From: Dysidea avara
Lineage: Eukaryota; Porifera; Demospongiae; Dictyoceratida; Dysideidae
Assembly (NCBI RefSeq): GCF_963678975.1
Contig: NC_089280.1
Span: forward strand, 16,156,780 to 16,220,779
Reading direction: 5' to 3'
Length of the DNA stretch: 64,000 bases
Shown here: positions 14,087-25,611 of the stretch, in pieces
Numbering within the stretch: the first letter of the stretch is position 1
How the letters are laid out: each line of letters starts with the position of its first letter
Program-made: the position numbers and the translations under genes
Notes under the pieces: generated by a model
The model's database searches: none
Told to the model about the DNA's origin: nothing
The model's input: the letters and a program-made list of their open reading frames with translations, nothing else

Positions 14087-14463
14087 TACACCTATCAATG
14101 TAATCCCTGACTACCACTAATACGGGCTGAGGTGGGGATTTGCATCACTGAAAACTACAATTCCCCATCTACAGACAATGCAAACTCCAACCAAGTCTCG
14201 ACCTGTAACCCCCGGGAATACTGGGGCTAAGAGGGGATTTGTATGGTTGTGTGGAGTTGGTCTAGTGATGAGTTAGTTCGAGTGGATTCTAGTACGAACG
14301 TAGTAGCTAGCACCCGAGACACTCCTTCCTAAACTGAAAGCACACACCTTTCTTTAGTGAAGACAAATCCCCACTATGTCGGGGAAATTTAGCGATCAAT
14401 TCCCCCACCATCCCCAACCTCAGCCCGTATCAGTGGTAGTCGGGAATTACATTGATAGGTGCA
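14087..14463. mobile_element. Non-autonomous TIR element (MITE) of about 375 bp
   Basis: Terminal inverted repeats of about 50 bp match at roughly 90 percent. The left end starts CACCTATCAATGTAATCCC and includes ATACGGGCTGAGG; the right end is its reverse complement, finishing GGGATTACATTGATAGGTG with small differences. A second, inner pair of complementary blocks (about 14217-14238 and 14365-14390) would extend the fold. There is no coding capacity and I could not define a target-site duplication, so the superfamily is not assigned. It ends about 500 bp upstream of the U2 snRNA gene. Confidence 0.75.
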
Positions 14464-14923
14464 TAATGGTTTGAATTTCTAAAGCAAAATCTGCTCTGTT
14501 CGCTAAAGCAGCGAATGGCACCTCACCTTACAGGAACTGGCATTGACTGGCTCTATGCTGTAACTCGAGTACTTGCGTTAAGTCTATACTACAACACAGC
14601 AAACCTCTCATATATCACCACCCTGAGCAATCCTTTGCGTCCGTCACCAGTCGTTATCATAGAGCGAACAAGACCGCTAGCGCAACATTTTCAGGTCCGA
14701 AAATAGGGAGACGGAACACCCGTCAATATTCCGAAATTAATGCTCTCAACATTGATAGATCCCAAAATTAAAAAGTAGGATTAAGAGAAAAAGTACTTTA
14801 AGAGAATAGAATCCCACAATCATAAATATTTGAAGCAATATTCAAAAGTTTACTACAATGACCGGAAAATAACGTTAGAGAAACGTGGAAACTTCATCCC
14901 ACAAGTAAAACTAACACGTAGGG

Positions 14924-14931
14924 GTATAAAA
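14924..14931 (+). promoter_or_regulatory. TATA-like box upstream of U2
   Basis: TATAAAAG, starting 34 bp upstream of the first U2 base. This spacing suits a TATA element, which some invertebrate snRNA promoters use. A proximal sequence element could not be recognised, so the call is tentative. Confidence 0.35.
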
Positions 14932-14957
14932 GAATGATAGTAAGCAATGATTTTTTT

Positions 14958-15134
14958 ATCGCTTCTCGGCCTATCGGCTAAGATCAAGTAGAAATAACTG
15001 TTCTTGTCAGTGTAATATCTGACACATAGGCTATTAGCCTATTCGATATTACTCTAATTTGTGGAACTCTGAAGCTTGCTTCACCCTCTCCACGAGTTAC
15101 CCAGGTATTGCAGTACCTCCTGGGTGGCTCACCA
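14958..15134 (+). ncRNA. U2: U2 spliceosomal snRNA gene or close derivative
   Basis: U2 recognises the intron branch point in the major spliceosome. The 5' end ATCGCTTCTCGGCC, the block GGCTAAGATCAAG, CTGTTCTTGTCAG and TAATATCTGA match U2 in order. Stem IIb (ATAGGC/GCCTAT), an Sm-type site AATTTGTGG, stem III (GAAGC/GCTTC) and stem IV (CCAGGTATTGCAGTACCTCC) are all present, and compensating changes keep the stems paired. Length is about 177 nt against 188 in human. The odd point: the invariant branch-site recognition segment GTGTAGTATCTG is replaced by GTAGAAATAACTG, so GTAGTA is lost. The loop of stem I also differs. It is either a diverged, possibly nonfunctional U2 copy or a specialised variant. 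Low-copy or tandem status cannot be judged from one window. Confidence 0.88.
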
Positions 15135-16031
15135 CCCCCTTTGGGGGTATTAAATGAAACAAATCAATTGGTTTGGCTAAACTCTGTTGACAAAAAACAG
15201 TGATAAGCCAGCAATTCACTCTCCACTGAATGTGGCATACACACATCAAAATTAATCTACCATAGAAATTAGTTTTTAAAAACTGTGTGCAAGAAGATAT
15301 ACTAGTGGATGGACTGTTGTGATAACTAGCTAAATAAACCTATTTATGTGACTAGGGAAAAAATATTGCTGGAAGCAGAAATGTAGCTGAATACATGGAT
15401 TTCAAGAGGAACCACATTTTTTTTAGCATATTTTAAACAATCCACTGTATACAGCATGTTATTCCTTCCTTCTTGCAGATGACATCCTTGACCTAAGGGA
15501 GAATATGCAACACATCTTGTTGTCTGTAATGTTAGTCGTACACAGTTACAAACTTAAATCCAAAGAAATACTCTAATAAAGCAGTCATAAGCTCTACACC
15601 TCAAAGAGAAGCTATTTGTGATATGTATTAATTGTACCAAGTTCTGGAAGGTTGCAGTATCAGAATGAACAACCCATTAAGTCATTATCATGATGAAGAA
15701 CCAATTAAGTCCAAAAACTTGATACACAAGTTTCTGCAACATTGACCTACATGGAGATGTGCAGGATGTTTGAATATTCTTTGTAGTTTAAGAAAAATCT
15801 CAGGTCATAGGTGAATTACTATATAAACAAAAAGTACATAGTTTTGTCCAAGACTATCATCACATCTCAAGACCAGAGGGGGTAGGTAGAAACACATTTA
15901 CTAGTGTGTTTTCTACATCAGAAAACATTTCATGCAATACTGATGGTGGAGATCACTGGAAATTAAACAATCTGCTTTATCTGTGGCTTGAATTTCATAA
16001 GTATAATTCCATTAAGAAACTATTTAAAGAG
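15135..16031. other. No gene seen
   Basis: AT-rich spacer after the U2 gene. It starts with a short GC-rich hairpin (ccccctttggggg, 15135-15147) that could belong to U2 3' processing or be chance. It carries one copy of the recurrent CTCTAATA...CAGTCA motif at about 15570. No supported coding region. Confidence 0.5.
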
Positions 16032-16408
16032 GTGCACTGATATAAATATCGGTACCAATATTAGTACCTTTTAGCAGATATTCCAAGTACTATAATTGCC
16101 CAAACTTTTCTATGCTTGATATGGTAGCACTATGGGTAGAACATAAAATTGAAGTTCCTAACTGTCTCACAATGGCCAAGAGATCGATTTCCAAATAAAA
16201 CCACTTTTCCTTTATCACAATTTCCCCCCCCTTTGAAAACGTTTTGGAACCAACTTTTTGTCATGTTTTAACATCTATTGTAGTGTGAATTCATAATGAA
16301 AACCTTTAATGTTCAGATGCAACCCAACACTAAAAATTATTGGTATCGGTAATTTGAAGTTTGTATATCAGTCATCTAGTATATTGATAAATTTCCATAT
16401 CGGTGCAC
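16032..16408. mobile_element. Possible MITE with GTGCACYGATAT ends
   Basis: The left end GTGCACTGATATAAATATC and the right end, read in reverse complement as GTGCACCGATATGGAAAT, form a short imperfect inverted repeat. GTGCACCGATA-type ends are common in hAT-like MITEs, but I could not find a matching 8-bp duplication. The element is old or the boundaries are slightly off. Confidence 0.5.
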
Positions 16409-19379
16409 TAGTTATAGTAATGACAACAGATGATAGTTATGGAGTTCCCATGAAAAGGTTATAGCAACTTGCATAATTTGATTAGTACATGTGTATTACC
16501 TGTCCTGATACAACAGTACTCTTAAGTTTACAAAATACTCTAATACAACAATCACTTAACCTAACTACTCTAATAAAACAACCAGGAAATCATTGGATGC
16601 ATGTCTGCTGTGGTTGCTTATACAGAAACACAAAATGCAAGAGAATACAGCACAAAATGATAAACAAAGTGCAGTAATGATTGTGGGTGTCAAAAACCAA
16701 CTATTGTGATCTATAGTCAAATGATGTCATTGTGACGTGACCAGCATATACTACTGGAGAACAGATTCTTGGCAGTTTGCCTTTTGCCAAAACACAGATA
16801 AGGGAGAATTTTTGCATGCTCCTACCCACTATTGTATAGATTGGCATTCAAAAAATATAAGAACTCTGGTGTTGTGTGTTTTGGCATACTTGGATAATAA
16901 CTGTGCTTGCAGCTATATGTTGATTAACTAGTAACCACACATGCATGAAAAAGGTCTAGATACTCTAATAGAACAGTCACCACATAATAGAGCAGATAAT
17001 AGTTTACTCAGAAGGTAAGCATTTTGTAATAAAACAATTAGTGTGATACAAATATGGCAGTAACATTGGTGCGTCTGTTGACTTGAATCAAGCCCACAGT
17101 GTCAGCAATGTCAACCAACTCTCTGAAGGCATCAGCTATTCAGTAGAGGAGGCCAGAAGTGCTTTATAAGTGCTCCTTACAGAATTTCACATGAGCCTCA
17201 ATAGTTACAATACAAAACTAGTAGATGGTGGGGATTACAATGGGTCAGTAGATATTTGAATCATGCTTTGTGTAAATATTAAGATTGTATATAAACCAGG
17301 TATGAATCCTTTCAACAAAACAATGATGCCACATTATATCATCCACATGTTTCATTTGGAGTGTTTGTTTAATATGCTAAAATCATTTTACATCTCTACT
17401 CTAGTCAGTCAGTGGAAAATTTATCTTAATCTTTTAAACATTAAATATAGCATTGATCTGAAGCATTAAGGATAATACTGAAGGCACTTTTGGGCTTGAA
17501 CAATGCTATGGTACCATGAAGGTTAGTTTCTGACCTTTTTTCACATGTGGCAGAGTACAAACCATGATCCAGGGCTCAATCTAGAATATTAAGGTGGGGG
17601 GTGTGTGGTTGATTTTAGTGGATTATGAGCGAGGATTGTGCACACTCTGAAATCCGAAGCATGGGGTCTGGCAGTATGCTCCCCAGGTAAAAATTTGAAA
17701 AACTATTAAGTGTGAAGATACATGATTTTGGTGAATTTTACTATAATGCCACTGAATATTGATGATTTGAATATAAAAACTTCCAACAATTCAACCTTTT
17801 TATTTCTATTAAACTGCTTATCAAGGCTTAATATACACACATGAAATACATCTTGGGGCTGTAAAATTGGAAACCATTCCCTTTCAACTGAATAATAATT
17901 ATTAATTCTTGCTCCATTTATAAACTTTTTTGTAACATAATCGTTACTAACTTCTACAACACTGCGTCAAAGGAAAGAATGGCACTAGGTGGATGAGGCT
18001 AACTGCACAACAAAGCAAGCACCTCATACTAATTACTAGCAAGCAAAGTAGCAACCTCACTTTGTTCTACTTACCACACTGCCCTTTGTACATATGTATG
18101 TACAAGCTTGACTTGAATTTACTTCAATTAGGTGGTATAAAATTATTATGTATAATTCCCTTTTTATTCTAACACAACAGAAAACACACAAAACCATTGA
18201 CACATTACATGCAAATGCTTAGTGCTGCAAGCGAATAATACTGAACACAAGAGTACAAGGTTTCAGTAAATCTATGATGTATGCATTGCACCTACTACTG
18301 TACACCAAAACACACATGCAGGCCAAAGCAATGTCTAACCAAAAATATCAAGCCCACAGCATTAATCATCAGAGTTACCCCTGTTGAAATCATCAGTCAG
18401 TAGCCAAAAGCATTTTCGGTCGCTTTAAAAGCACATGTAGACTTGATTATTCCCAACTTATACCAACAAGTTTTAGTGATAGAAACTTAAGACTGATATC
18501 TAATATTTTGGCAAATACAAATCTGACCTCTATACTATTACTAGACAGATGCTAACAGCACCATGGGGCGAGCCTGAGTATATATGTATTTTTGAAGTAC
18601 TGACTGCAGTGAAAAGCTACAAAAAATTACCTAGGGAGTTGCCTATATGAATTCCATACATACAAGATTCATGCACGAGTTAATATAAAAAAATTTACTA
18701 CGCAGTGCAAGACTACATGGCTCTAAATACCTTTCTGGTCCATCACTGAAGCATAACCCTCAGTGTTAAGGGCTCAGTGGAGCAACAAAATAAATCTACA
18801 CTACAATAATAGCCTCTACCACTAATAGTACACAAAAACAAGTTTCACATATATTCTAACAAATTAGTGCGTACTCCATCTTTCATAAGGAGCAGTAATC
18901 AGCAGTTGTAGCCTGATAATGGTATCTCCAGCATTATAGCGCTAGAGCTATTATTAAGAAGCTGTTAGTTGGTGAGTCCAGCTTGCAAGTCCAGTCCACA
19001 AAACACATTAGGCTATAAGCTGGCACTACAGTAGTGTACTGTGTAGCCGGAAAATGTATGTAATATTATTGCTGTTTTCTAAATTTATGAAAATCAACTT
19101 TGCAAAAGTGTTGTCCCTCCAAAAATTCCTGCTGTATGGTAACCTGAAATTTCAGTGTTCTGTTAGGCAGGTCACCACCAAACCATCAACACATAAATTA
19201 ATTACATGTGTGTGTGGCTTCCCTTATAACACAATACATTAATGCCAAAAATATTGAAAGTGAATATCTTTGATGATAATACCGTAGTATCCCAGTACCG
19301 CCCAGCACTACTTAATATCAACACAACTGAATTATTAAAAGGTGTTTTTGTGCATTGCATGACTGTGAACATCGGACCA
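16409..19379. other. No gene seen; scattered motif copies
   Basis: About 3 kb without convincing coding sequence. Copies of the recurrent TACTCTAATARARCAGTCA motif lie at about 16535, 16567 and 16961. Short open frames here have low-complexity composition and no recognisable domain. Confidence 0.5.
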
Positions 19380-19383
19380 TTAA

Positions 19384-19979
19384 CCCTTTATTATCGAATA
19401 GCTAATACATTGCCATAACGAGTGCCCTTTATAAACAGAGCCATAACTCCTTTTTCCTAGGGGCTATGAAGCTGAAATTGCTACCAAACTGCTCAGAAGG
19501 ACCGGGCGTTTTTAATGAAGTTTACCGTTCGGCGATAGGAAGAAGCATGGGCAAGTTATGGCACTTGGCAATATAAAATAGCGTATACAAAACAATAATA
19601 CCTGTTTAAAACTTCATGTTCGCCTTCTCCCTGCTACTAGGAGGCTTTAGTTGGAATTACTCCATTCCCCACGTGATAAGGATTCTAAAAATAAATAGTG
19701 TGATGTCATCGCGTTGATTAGTAAGATGGCGGCGCCCATCTTTCAATGCCATGGCGATACGGAGAAGATACGCTTTCTTCACTTCATAGCGCGGTGAGTT
19801 GTGTGTGTGATCTGTAAGTATTCTAGCTGTGTTGGTAGAAGAGAGAGATGGCTATCAAACGGTATATAGCTTGATGGGTTAATTAATGGGTGGGGTCCAC
19901 TCGTATCGCCCACAGTTCACACAAGCCATAAAAGTTTTCACACTTGTGGTTTTGTAAAAAAAACTTCGGTAATAAAGGG
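19384..19979. mobile_element. piggyBac-type MITE with TTAA target duplications
   Basis: 596-bp element flanked on both sides by TTAA (19380-19383 and 19980-19983). Its inverted termini are CCCTTTATTATCGAA on the left and TTCGGTAATAAAGGG on the right. TTAA duplication with CCC..GGG ends is the signature of the piggyBac superfamily. There is no transposase, so it is non-autonomous. The interior holds promoter-like sequence, described separately. Confidence 0.85.
19700..19793 (+). promoter_or_regulatory. Promoter/first-exon-like segment inside the piggyBac MITE
   Basis: A CRE-like TGATGTCATCGCG (from 19701) and a YY1-like AAGATGGCGGC (19724-19734) precede an ATG at 19726. The frame stays open for 68 nt to a strong splice donor (GCG/GTGAGT at 19793/19794). 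This arrangement resembles a TATA-less promoter and first coding exon captured by the transposon. No downstream acceptor exon was identified, so function is inferred only. Confidence 0.35.
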
Positions 19980-20528
19980 TTAATTAAACATGACGTGCTG
20001 AACAGAAACCCGACTATTTGTCTTATGGCTCTATAACTCCAAAATCATTTACTAGATAAGGCTAAAACTTAACATGTGATTGGCTATCCTTCTAAATAAC
20101 AAAGAAGTCAGAAAAGGTCCAAGAAATTACTAGTCACAAATCACAACCAATTGAAATACATGTCACATTACTGGGTACAATATGGTTTAGTGAAAACATC
20201 CATTGAACACACAATGAACATAAGTAAAGATCACAACCACACAAATTCTATCAGATCTATCAAACAGATAATACAGCAAGTCACTGTTTAAGAAAGTCAC
20301 TGTTTAACTTTTAACAACAGTAAATTCTTTATCCTCTGTTCTGCATGGCGATAACTAAACTGTTTAGACATTACATTCAAGTACACAATAGTTTTTAACT
20401 TTTTTTATTGACTATAGGAACTGGACTCAAGATATTTTGTTTCCTTGGCTTTTATAGCCAGACTTAATTACAAAAGTGTCAACATCATTTACCAAACTTG
20501 CACATTAATCACAAAAACCACAAGTAGC

Positions 20529-21540
20529 AGGAAAAATTAGGAATTTTAAGCTGGATTAGTGATCAAAGAACAAAAAAGCAGGGAAACAAGGGAACAGCTG
20601 AAAAGTTGTGAAACAAGGGAGGTTGCCTATACCTGCAGATATACTAATGGACATCTAATCCCTACTCTTCAGTCTATAGCCATGACTGAATTAGGGATTA
20701 CATGTCCACTAGTATATCTGCAGGTATAGGCAACCCCTCTTGTTTCACAACTTTTTAGCTGTTCCCTTGTTTCCCTGCTTTTTTGTTCTTTGATCCCTAA
20801 TCCAGCTTAAAATTCCCAATTTTTCCTTCTATTTGTTTGTTTACATTTTTAATAACACAATTATGACTACTGAATCCACGTGTACCACCATTATCTATGG
20901 TACCACATTAAAAGAAAGAATGGCTCCAGGCATCCCATAAAATAATTTTGCATCTGAACACGTGTCCCAATAATCAATTATGAACTGAAAAATGAGGTGG
21001 CCATTATGCTTCATTTGTAGCTATGCTCCACTCGTTACACAGTGTTACAAACGAAGAACAGTACAAGAAACTTCTCTGCAATGAATCCAGTCACTACAGA
21101 AAATGTGGGCAAAAAGCATGGGTAGCTGTATCGCGCTATTGCAAATCAACACCTTGCGTTGTAAGTGAAAGAACTGGAACACAAATGAGGACCAAGGTAA
21201 GTCCATGACACGTGCATTGTATGTACTGCGGTTGGTGAAAAGGTATGTCTCGGGATGAAGCAATATCAAACAGTGAAAAAATCTAGCCCGTAGCCTTATC
21301 CATTGTTGAGTTGTGCTTGGCTGAAGGCATCAGTTAGTTAGTTAGGCAGAATAAAATTCTGTTAAAAATTCCATAGAAACTTGTTGGAAGGGTTTGGGGT
21401 CACTCTGAAGGCATTTTTGGGCTTGGCTATGCCTATCCAATACTACAAGCTGTTATGAAGGAAATTTGAGACTGGTTTTGGGGTGATATTTCTGGGCAAG
21501 AAAGCCCAAATTGCATGATCCCTAATATACAGTACTACCA
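20529..21540 (+). mobile_element. Composite dispersed repeat, copy A
   Basis: A two-part repeat. The head (20529-20827) is a near-perfect inverted repeat with arms of about 137 bp around a roughly 25-bp loop; its motif is tatctgcaggtataggcaac. The body (about 20925-21540) contains a (CAGT)n-prone site, the block tgggcttggctatgcc, and ends gatccctaatatacagtac. The same head-then-body order recurs at four other places in the window. There is no transposase or reverse transcriptase. It is probably a non-autonomous DNA transposon of unassigned superfamily. Confidence 0.7.
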
Positions 21541-21719
21541 TACTGTATTAAACCAAAACCTTTCATTACTTTAAATTATTTGATTACCACTAGCAATGAT
21601 ACAATTGCACTGTTAACAGTACTAATATATCTGTTTGTTTTTTCCAGCCTTTTGTAAAATAGTACACATGGACAGAAGTTTAACACCATGCAATTACACT
21701 ATGTAATACAAGTAAACGG

Positions 21720-22755
21720 AATTTTAGGTTGGATTGGGAATCAAAATAAAAAAAAGTAGTGAAACAGGGGAATTGCTATAAGTGGTGAACCAAGAAAGGT
21801 TGCCTATACCTGCAGATATACTAGTGGACAATTAATTCCTAATTCAGTCTATAAGCGTATATCTGCAGGTCAGGGATGTGCCCACAGTGGTCGGCAGTGG
21901 TCGCAAATAAAATAGCCACCACTACCACTCACCGACCACTACAAATTCACCTCTGACATATATACAAAGTTAAGGCCCCACACTACATTTCTGGACCCAA
22001 CCCTGTCTCTTGTAGCCACCACTCTTCTAAACCTGGGCACATCACTGGCAGGTATGAGCATTAATTCCTTGTTTTACCACTTTTTTCTTTCTTAGATCCC
22101 TAATCCAATAACATAATTATGACAAACCAACATGTAAAGAAGGAATGATGCCAGGCATACCATAAAAGTAACTTTGCATCAGAATGCATGCTCCAAAAAT
22201 TAATTACATAGCAGAAAGGGAGGTAGGTGGCCATTATGCTTTATTCTCAGCGATGTTCTGCCCATTACACAGTGTTACAAATACAGAACAGTAAGTACAA
22301 GAAGCATCTCTGCAATCTATCCAATTGCTATGGAAAATCAGTACGGGGGATAAGCATAATAGTCTACACAGCCACAGAAAAGCCACAGAAAAGCCACATC
22401 TGTGTTGTCAGCTAGAAGAAAGGAGCACAGAGGCAACTTTATGATGTATGTACTGCGGTTGGCAAAGACACATCTTGGGATGAAGCGACATCGAACAGCA
22501 AATCGAGCCCGTAGCCTTATCCATTGTGCTGGAGGCATCAGTCAGTCAGTCAGTCAGTCAGTCAACACAAAATTCTGCTTTATAGAATTTTTTAAAATTC
22601 CATAGAAACTTTTTGGAAGGGCTAGGGGTTGGGCTTGGCTGTACCTAACCAATGCTGCCAAGCTGTCATGAAAGGAAATTGAGGCTGGTTTTAGGGCAAA
22701 TTTTTGGCTGGAAAAGTCCAGTTCTTCATGATCCCTATTATACAGTAGTACCAGA
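21720..22755 (+). mobile_element. Composite dispersed repeat, copy B
   Basis: Second copy of the family, in the same orientation about 0.2 kb after copy A. The head (about 21720-22110) is interrupted by unrelated sequence containing gtcggcagtggtcg. The body (about 22140-22755) includes a pure (GTCA)n run at 22541-22562, which is likely slippage at the family's own CAGT site. Confidence 0.65.
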
Positions 22756-23047
22756 CTGTATGATAGAAGTGATATAGTATCACCTATTAACCTTTTATTC
22801 ACTTTAGTTTGCCAACTCTTTGGTTTATAATGATTGCAAATAGCAATGAGTACGCAGTGTTAACTTCAGTTAGCCAGATAAACACTTCCCAAAGCACACA
22901 CTTAGATAAAGCTGTTGTAAAACTACATTTAGTATAACAAAGGTTCAAACTCACACTATTAAACAGACCACTAATACTAGATTACAATTAGCAAGACAAG
23001 ATATTGAGCTACATGTGTGGTATACAAACTATTGATCATATAGATAA

Positions 23048-24190
23048 CAAGTACACAAAAAAATGTGGAATTTTCAACTAGAGTAGGGACCATAGCACAT
23101 CAATAAAAACGTACTGAAACAAGCTGGATGGAGTAGTGCACAATATTAAATCACAGTAAAACAATAAGAAGTGTTAGTGTATAATGGAAATGCATGGTAG
23201 GGATATAACACTTCTTATTGTTTTACTGTGATTTACAAGTTTTGGCAATTGAATTCATCCTGTTTGCAAATGAATTCCTCACTTTGGCAATTGAATTCAA
23301 GATTGGCAGCTGGAGAAAACACGAAAACAAGATGTAGCAGCTGCTACAAGATCTTGTTCAGGTACAACTGTTGTAAACAACTCTTTACAAGGTGATAATT
23401 CTTTAACTACAACTTCTTCAGCAACATTGGCAACTGTACTATGCCATTAAGCGATGGGCGTGGTCATTCGCGAACAAACTAACTTGCCAGACAGCTATCA
23501 GCTTCTTGTACAACCAGTTTCAATTACCTTCTAGTGTCTCAAGCGTAACTCTCCATGGCAAAAATGATTCACTTCGTGATGAGCGGTTGCTTTCTTGAAG
23601 ACAATTTAATAGAGGATATGCATGCTATATTATCCGAACGAAAAATGATCAGCGGCGCGGCACTTCCAAAAAAAGTTGATGGTGAACGACTATCGAAGAT
23701 TTACGAAAATTCCATATAAAAGTACTGGGTAGTGAATGCGGCTCGAAGTATAACTCGCCTTTTAAGCTACAAGCAGGCTTTCTGTTGTCGTGAACGATTA
23801 CCACAAGGTCACGAAAAACTCATATAAAAGTATGGGCAGTGAATGAATGTTCGAACTGGAACTCGCCACTAAAGCCACAGGCCAGCTTCTTCTCGCCGGA
23901 TGTACTACTTCTTAGGCAGAAGGATATGTCACTTAGTAAGAATTGCTCGTAACTGATCTACCGTCCATGTAATGAATCGATTCGCAGTCATGACGTATGA
24001 AAAATCACGTGTTCATTAGAATGTATTCGGCAGTGCATATCCTCTATTATGACGAATTCTTGTGCCAATGTGACAAATTCAATTGCCAAAACCCGTAATA
24101 TCGTGCACTACTCCAGCTTGTTTCAGTACTTTTATCAGTGTGCTATAGTCCCTACTCTAGTTGAAAATTCCAAACTTTTTTGTGTAGTTG
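23048..24190. mobile_element. 1.1-kb TIR element with about 100-bp termini
   Basis: The left end (acacaaaaaaatgtggaatt... then ttcaactagagtagggac, gtactgaaacaagctgg, gtagtgcac, ggcaattgaattc) is repeated in inverse orientation at the right end to 24190. The interior has no long open frame but holds two related direct repeats around 23700-23760 and 23815-23870 (atataaaagta... to ...aactcgcc). A mini-MITE interrupts the left arm. Superfamily unknown; the body of composite repeat copy C follows at once. Confidence 0.75.
23149..23233. mobile_element. 85-bp mini-MITE with perfect 28-bp arms, TA duplication
   Basis: AATCACAGTAAAACAATAAG and following bases form a perfect 28-bp inverted repeat around a 29-bp loop, flanked by TA on both sides (23147-23148, 23234-23235). 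The right TIR of the host element (about 24080-24110) has the same flanks without the insertion, giving an internal empty site. TA duplication suggests Tc1/mariner-type mobilisation. Confidence 0.75.
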
Positions 24191-24254
24191 TTTGTTAACT
24201 TTTTTGTAAAATATATTTATTATGCCTGGTGAGCCCACACACACCACATGAAAA

Positions 24255-24780
24255 GTTGAGAAAGAAATGGCGCCGCGTGCCCCAGCTATCAATTACATCT
24301 GAAAAGTGAAGTATCCATTACACTTCATTGTCAGCTATGTTCAACCTGTTTCATAGCATTATGAATCAAGAACTGTTCAAAAAGTACCTCTGCAAACTAT
24401 GAAAAATACAGATGATTTCTATTATGAAGGGAAGCCATCACGTGCTACTGCCAAATCCAACACTTTTGCTGTCAACAACGATGAATGGGACACAAAGGAC
24501 ACTGGCAAGTCCAATGTCTGACTGAAGCAATGTCAAACAGTGAAAAAAATCAAGCCAGTAGCCTTAGCTCAGCTGTTATCGAGTTATACTTGTCTGAAGG
24601 CATCAGTCAGTCAGTCAGTTACTTACATAGTCAGTCATCAAAAAATTCTGTTTAATAAAAATTTCCATGGCAACTTGTTGAAAGCGTTTCGGGTTGATCT
24701 GAAGGCTTTTTTGGGCTTAGTTTTACCAAGAGTTCACAATGGTGTAGAGAGTGTGTCAGACTATGCTATACCATGTGAAA
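24255..24780 (+). mobile_element. Composite dispersed repeat body, copy C
   Basis: Body of the composite family directly after the 23048-24190 element, in the same orientation as copies A and B. It contains tgggacacaaagga, the CAGT run at 24603-24620 and ttttgggctta. It is more decayed toward its end. Confidence 0.6.
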
Positions 24781-25611
24781 AATGAGCCCGTAAAGTCCTA
24801 TGGCATCGTTCAAATGACTTGGTGATTTGCATTGATTGGTGACTAATTATAAGCGCAGTGGGCGCACGCATACATGTCGAGAGGATGAAGCTAGAGTGAA
24901 AGAACAGTGTACTCAAGAAAAGTATGGGACAATGCACTGAGGATCTTAGAACAAAGAGAGAAAGACACAGCCAACTAACCTGGAAAGCCATAGATATCAA
25001 CTTCGCATGTGATATCTTCAGAGGACGTACGACATGCACACGTGAGCGCATATGTTATGTACAGGGAAGCTATTTTGTGGGGTTATCAACAAAAAATATG
25101 TGCTGATCGAACTCTTTTCTTATGCTTGATTCAACAGTGCAATCAACCCCATTCAACCCCATTCAACCCCAGTGGTTCAGTTTTGATATACACAGCCTAT
25201 TGGAGGAACCGTCACGTGATGAATAACTAACCGTACGAAATCAAGCCAAGCAACAAGTTGGGAAGAGAAAACCAGTGAAAATCAATTGCACAAGTGTCTA
25301 AGTAGCTTTGCAGTTCATCAAATCTTGTCTACGAATCGAGTTTTGTGATTTTACTATTTGAAGAACACTAGTACTGCAAATTCTTTTCAATAGTGCTTAA
25401 TTAGTGTCATACCTCCTCTGTGATGTCTTAATAGAGATTCATGGTCACCATTCTCAAAACTGGTAGTGAAAGTGACACATTTAGATGGGGTTTTAGCTAT
25501 AGGGATTCAATGCAGACCACCCAACCAAACTAAGAAGGTGTTAAATCTGGGCAATCAACAGAGGTCAGATTTACAAAGATATGAGAGCTACTTTACCAGC
25601 TCATTTTTCAT
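24781..25611. other. No gene seen; short tandem repeat
   Basis: No coding pattern. A small tandem array of CAACCCCATT units (three copies) lies at 25141-25171. Confidence 0.45.
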
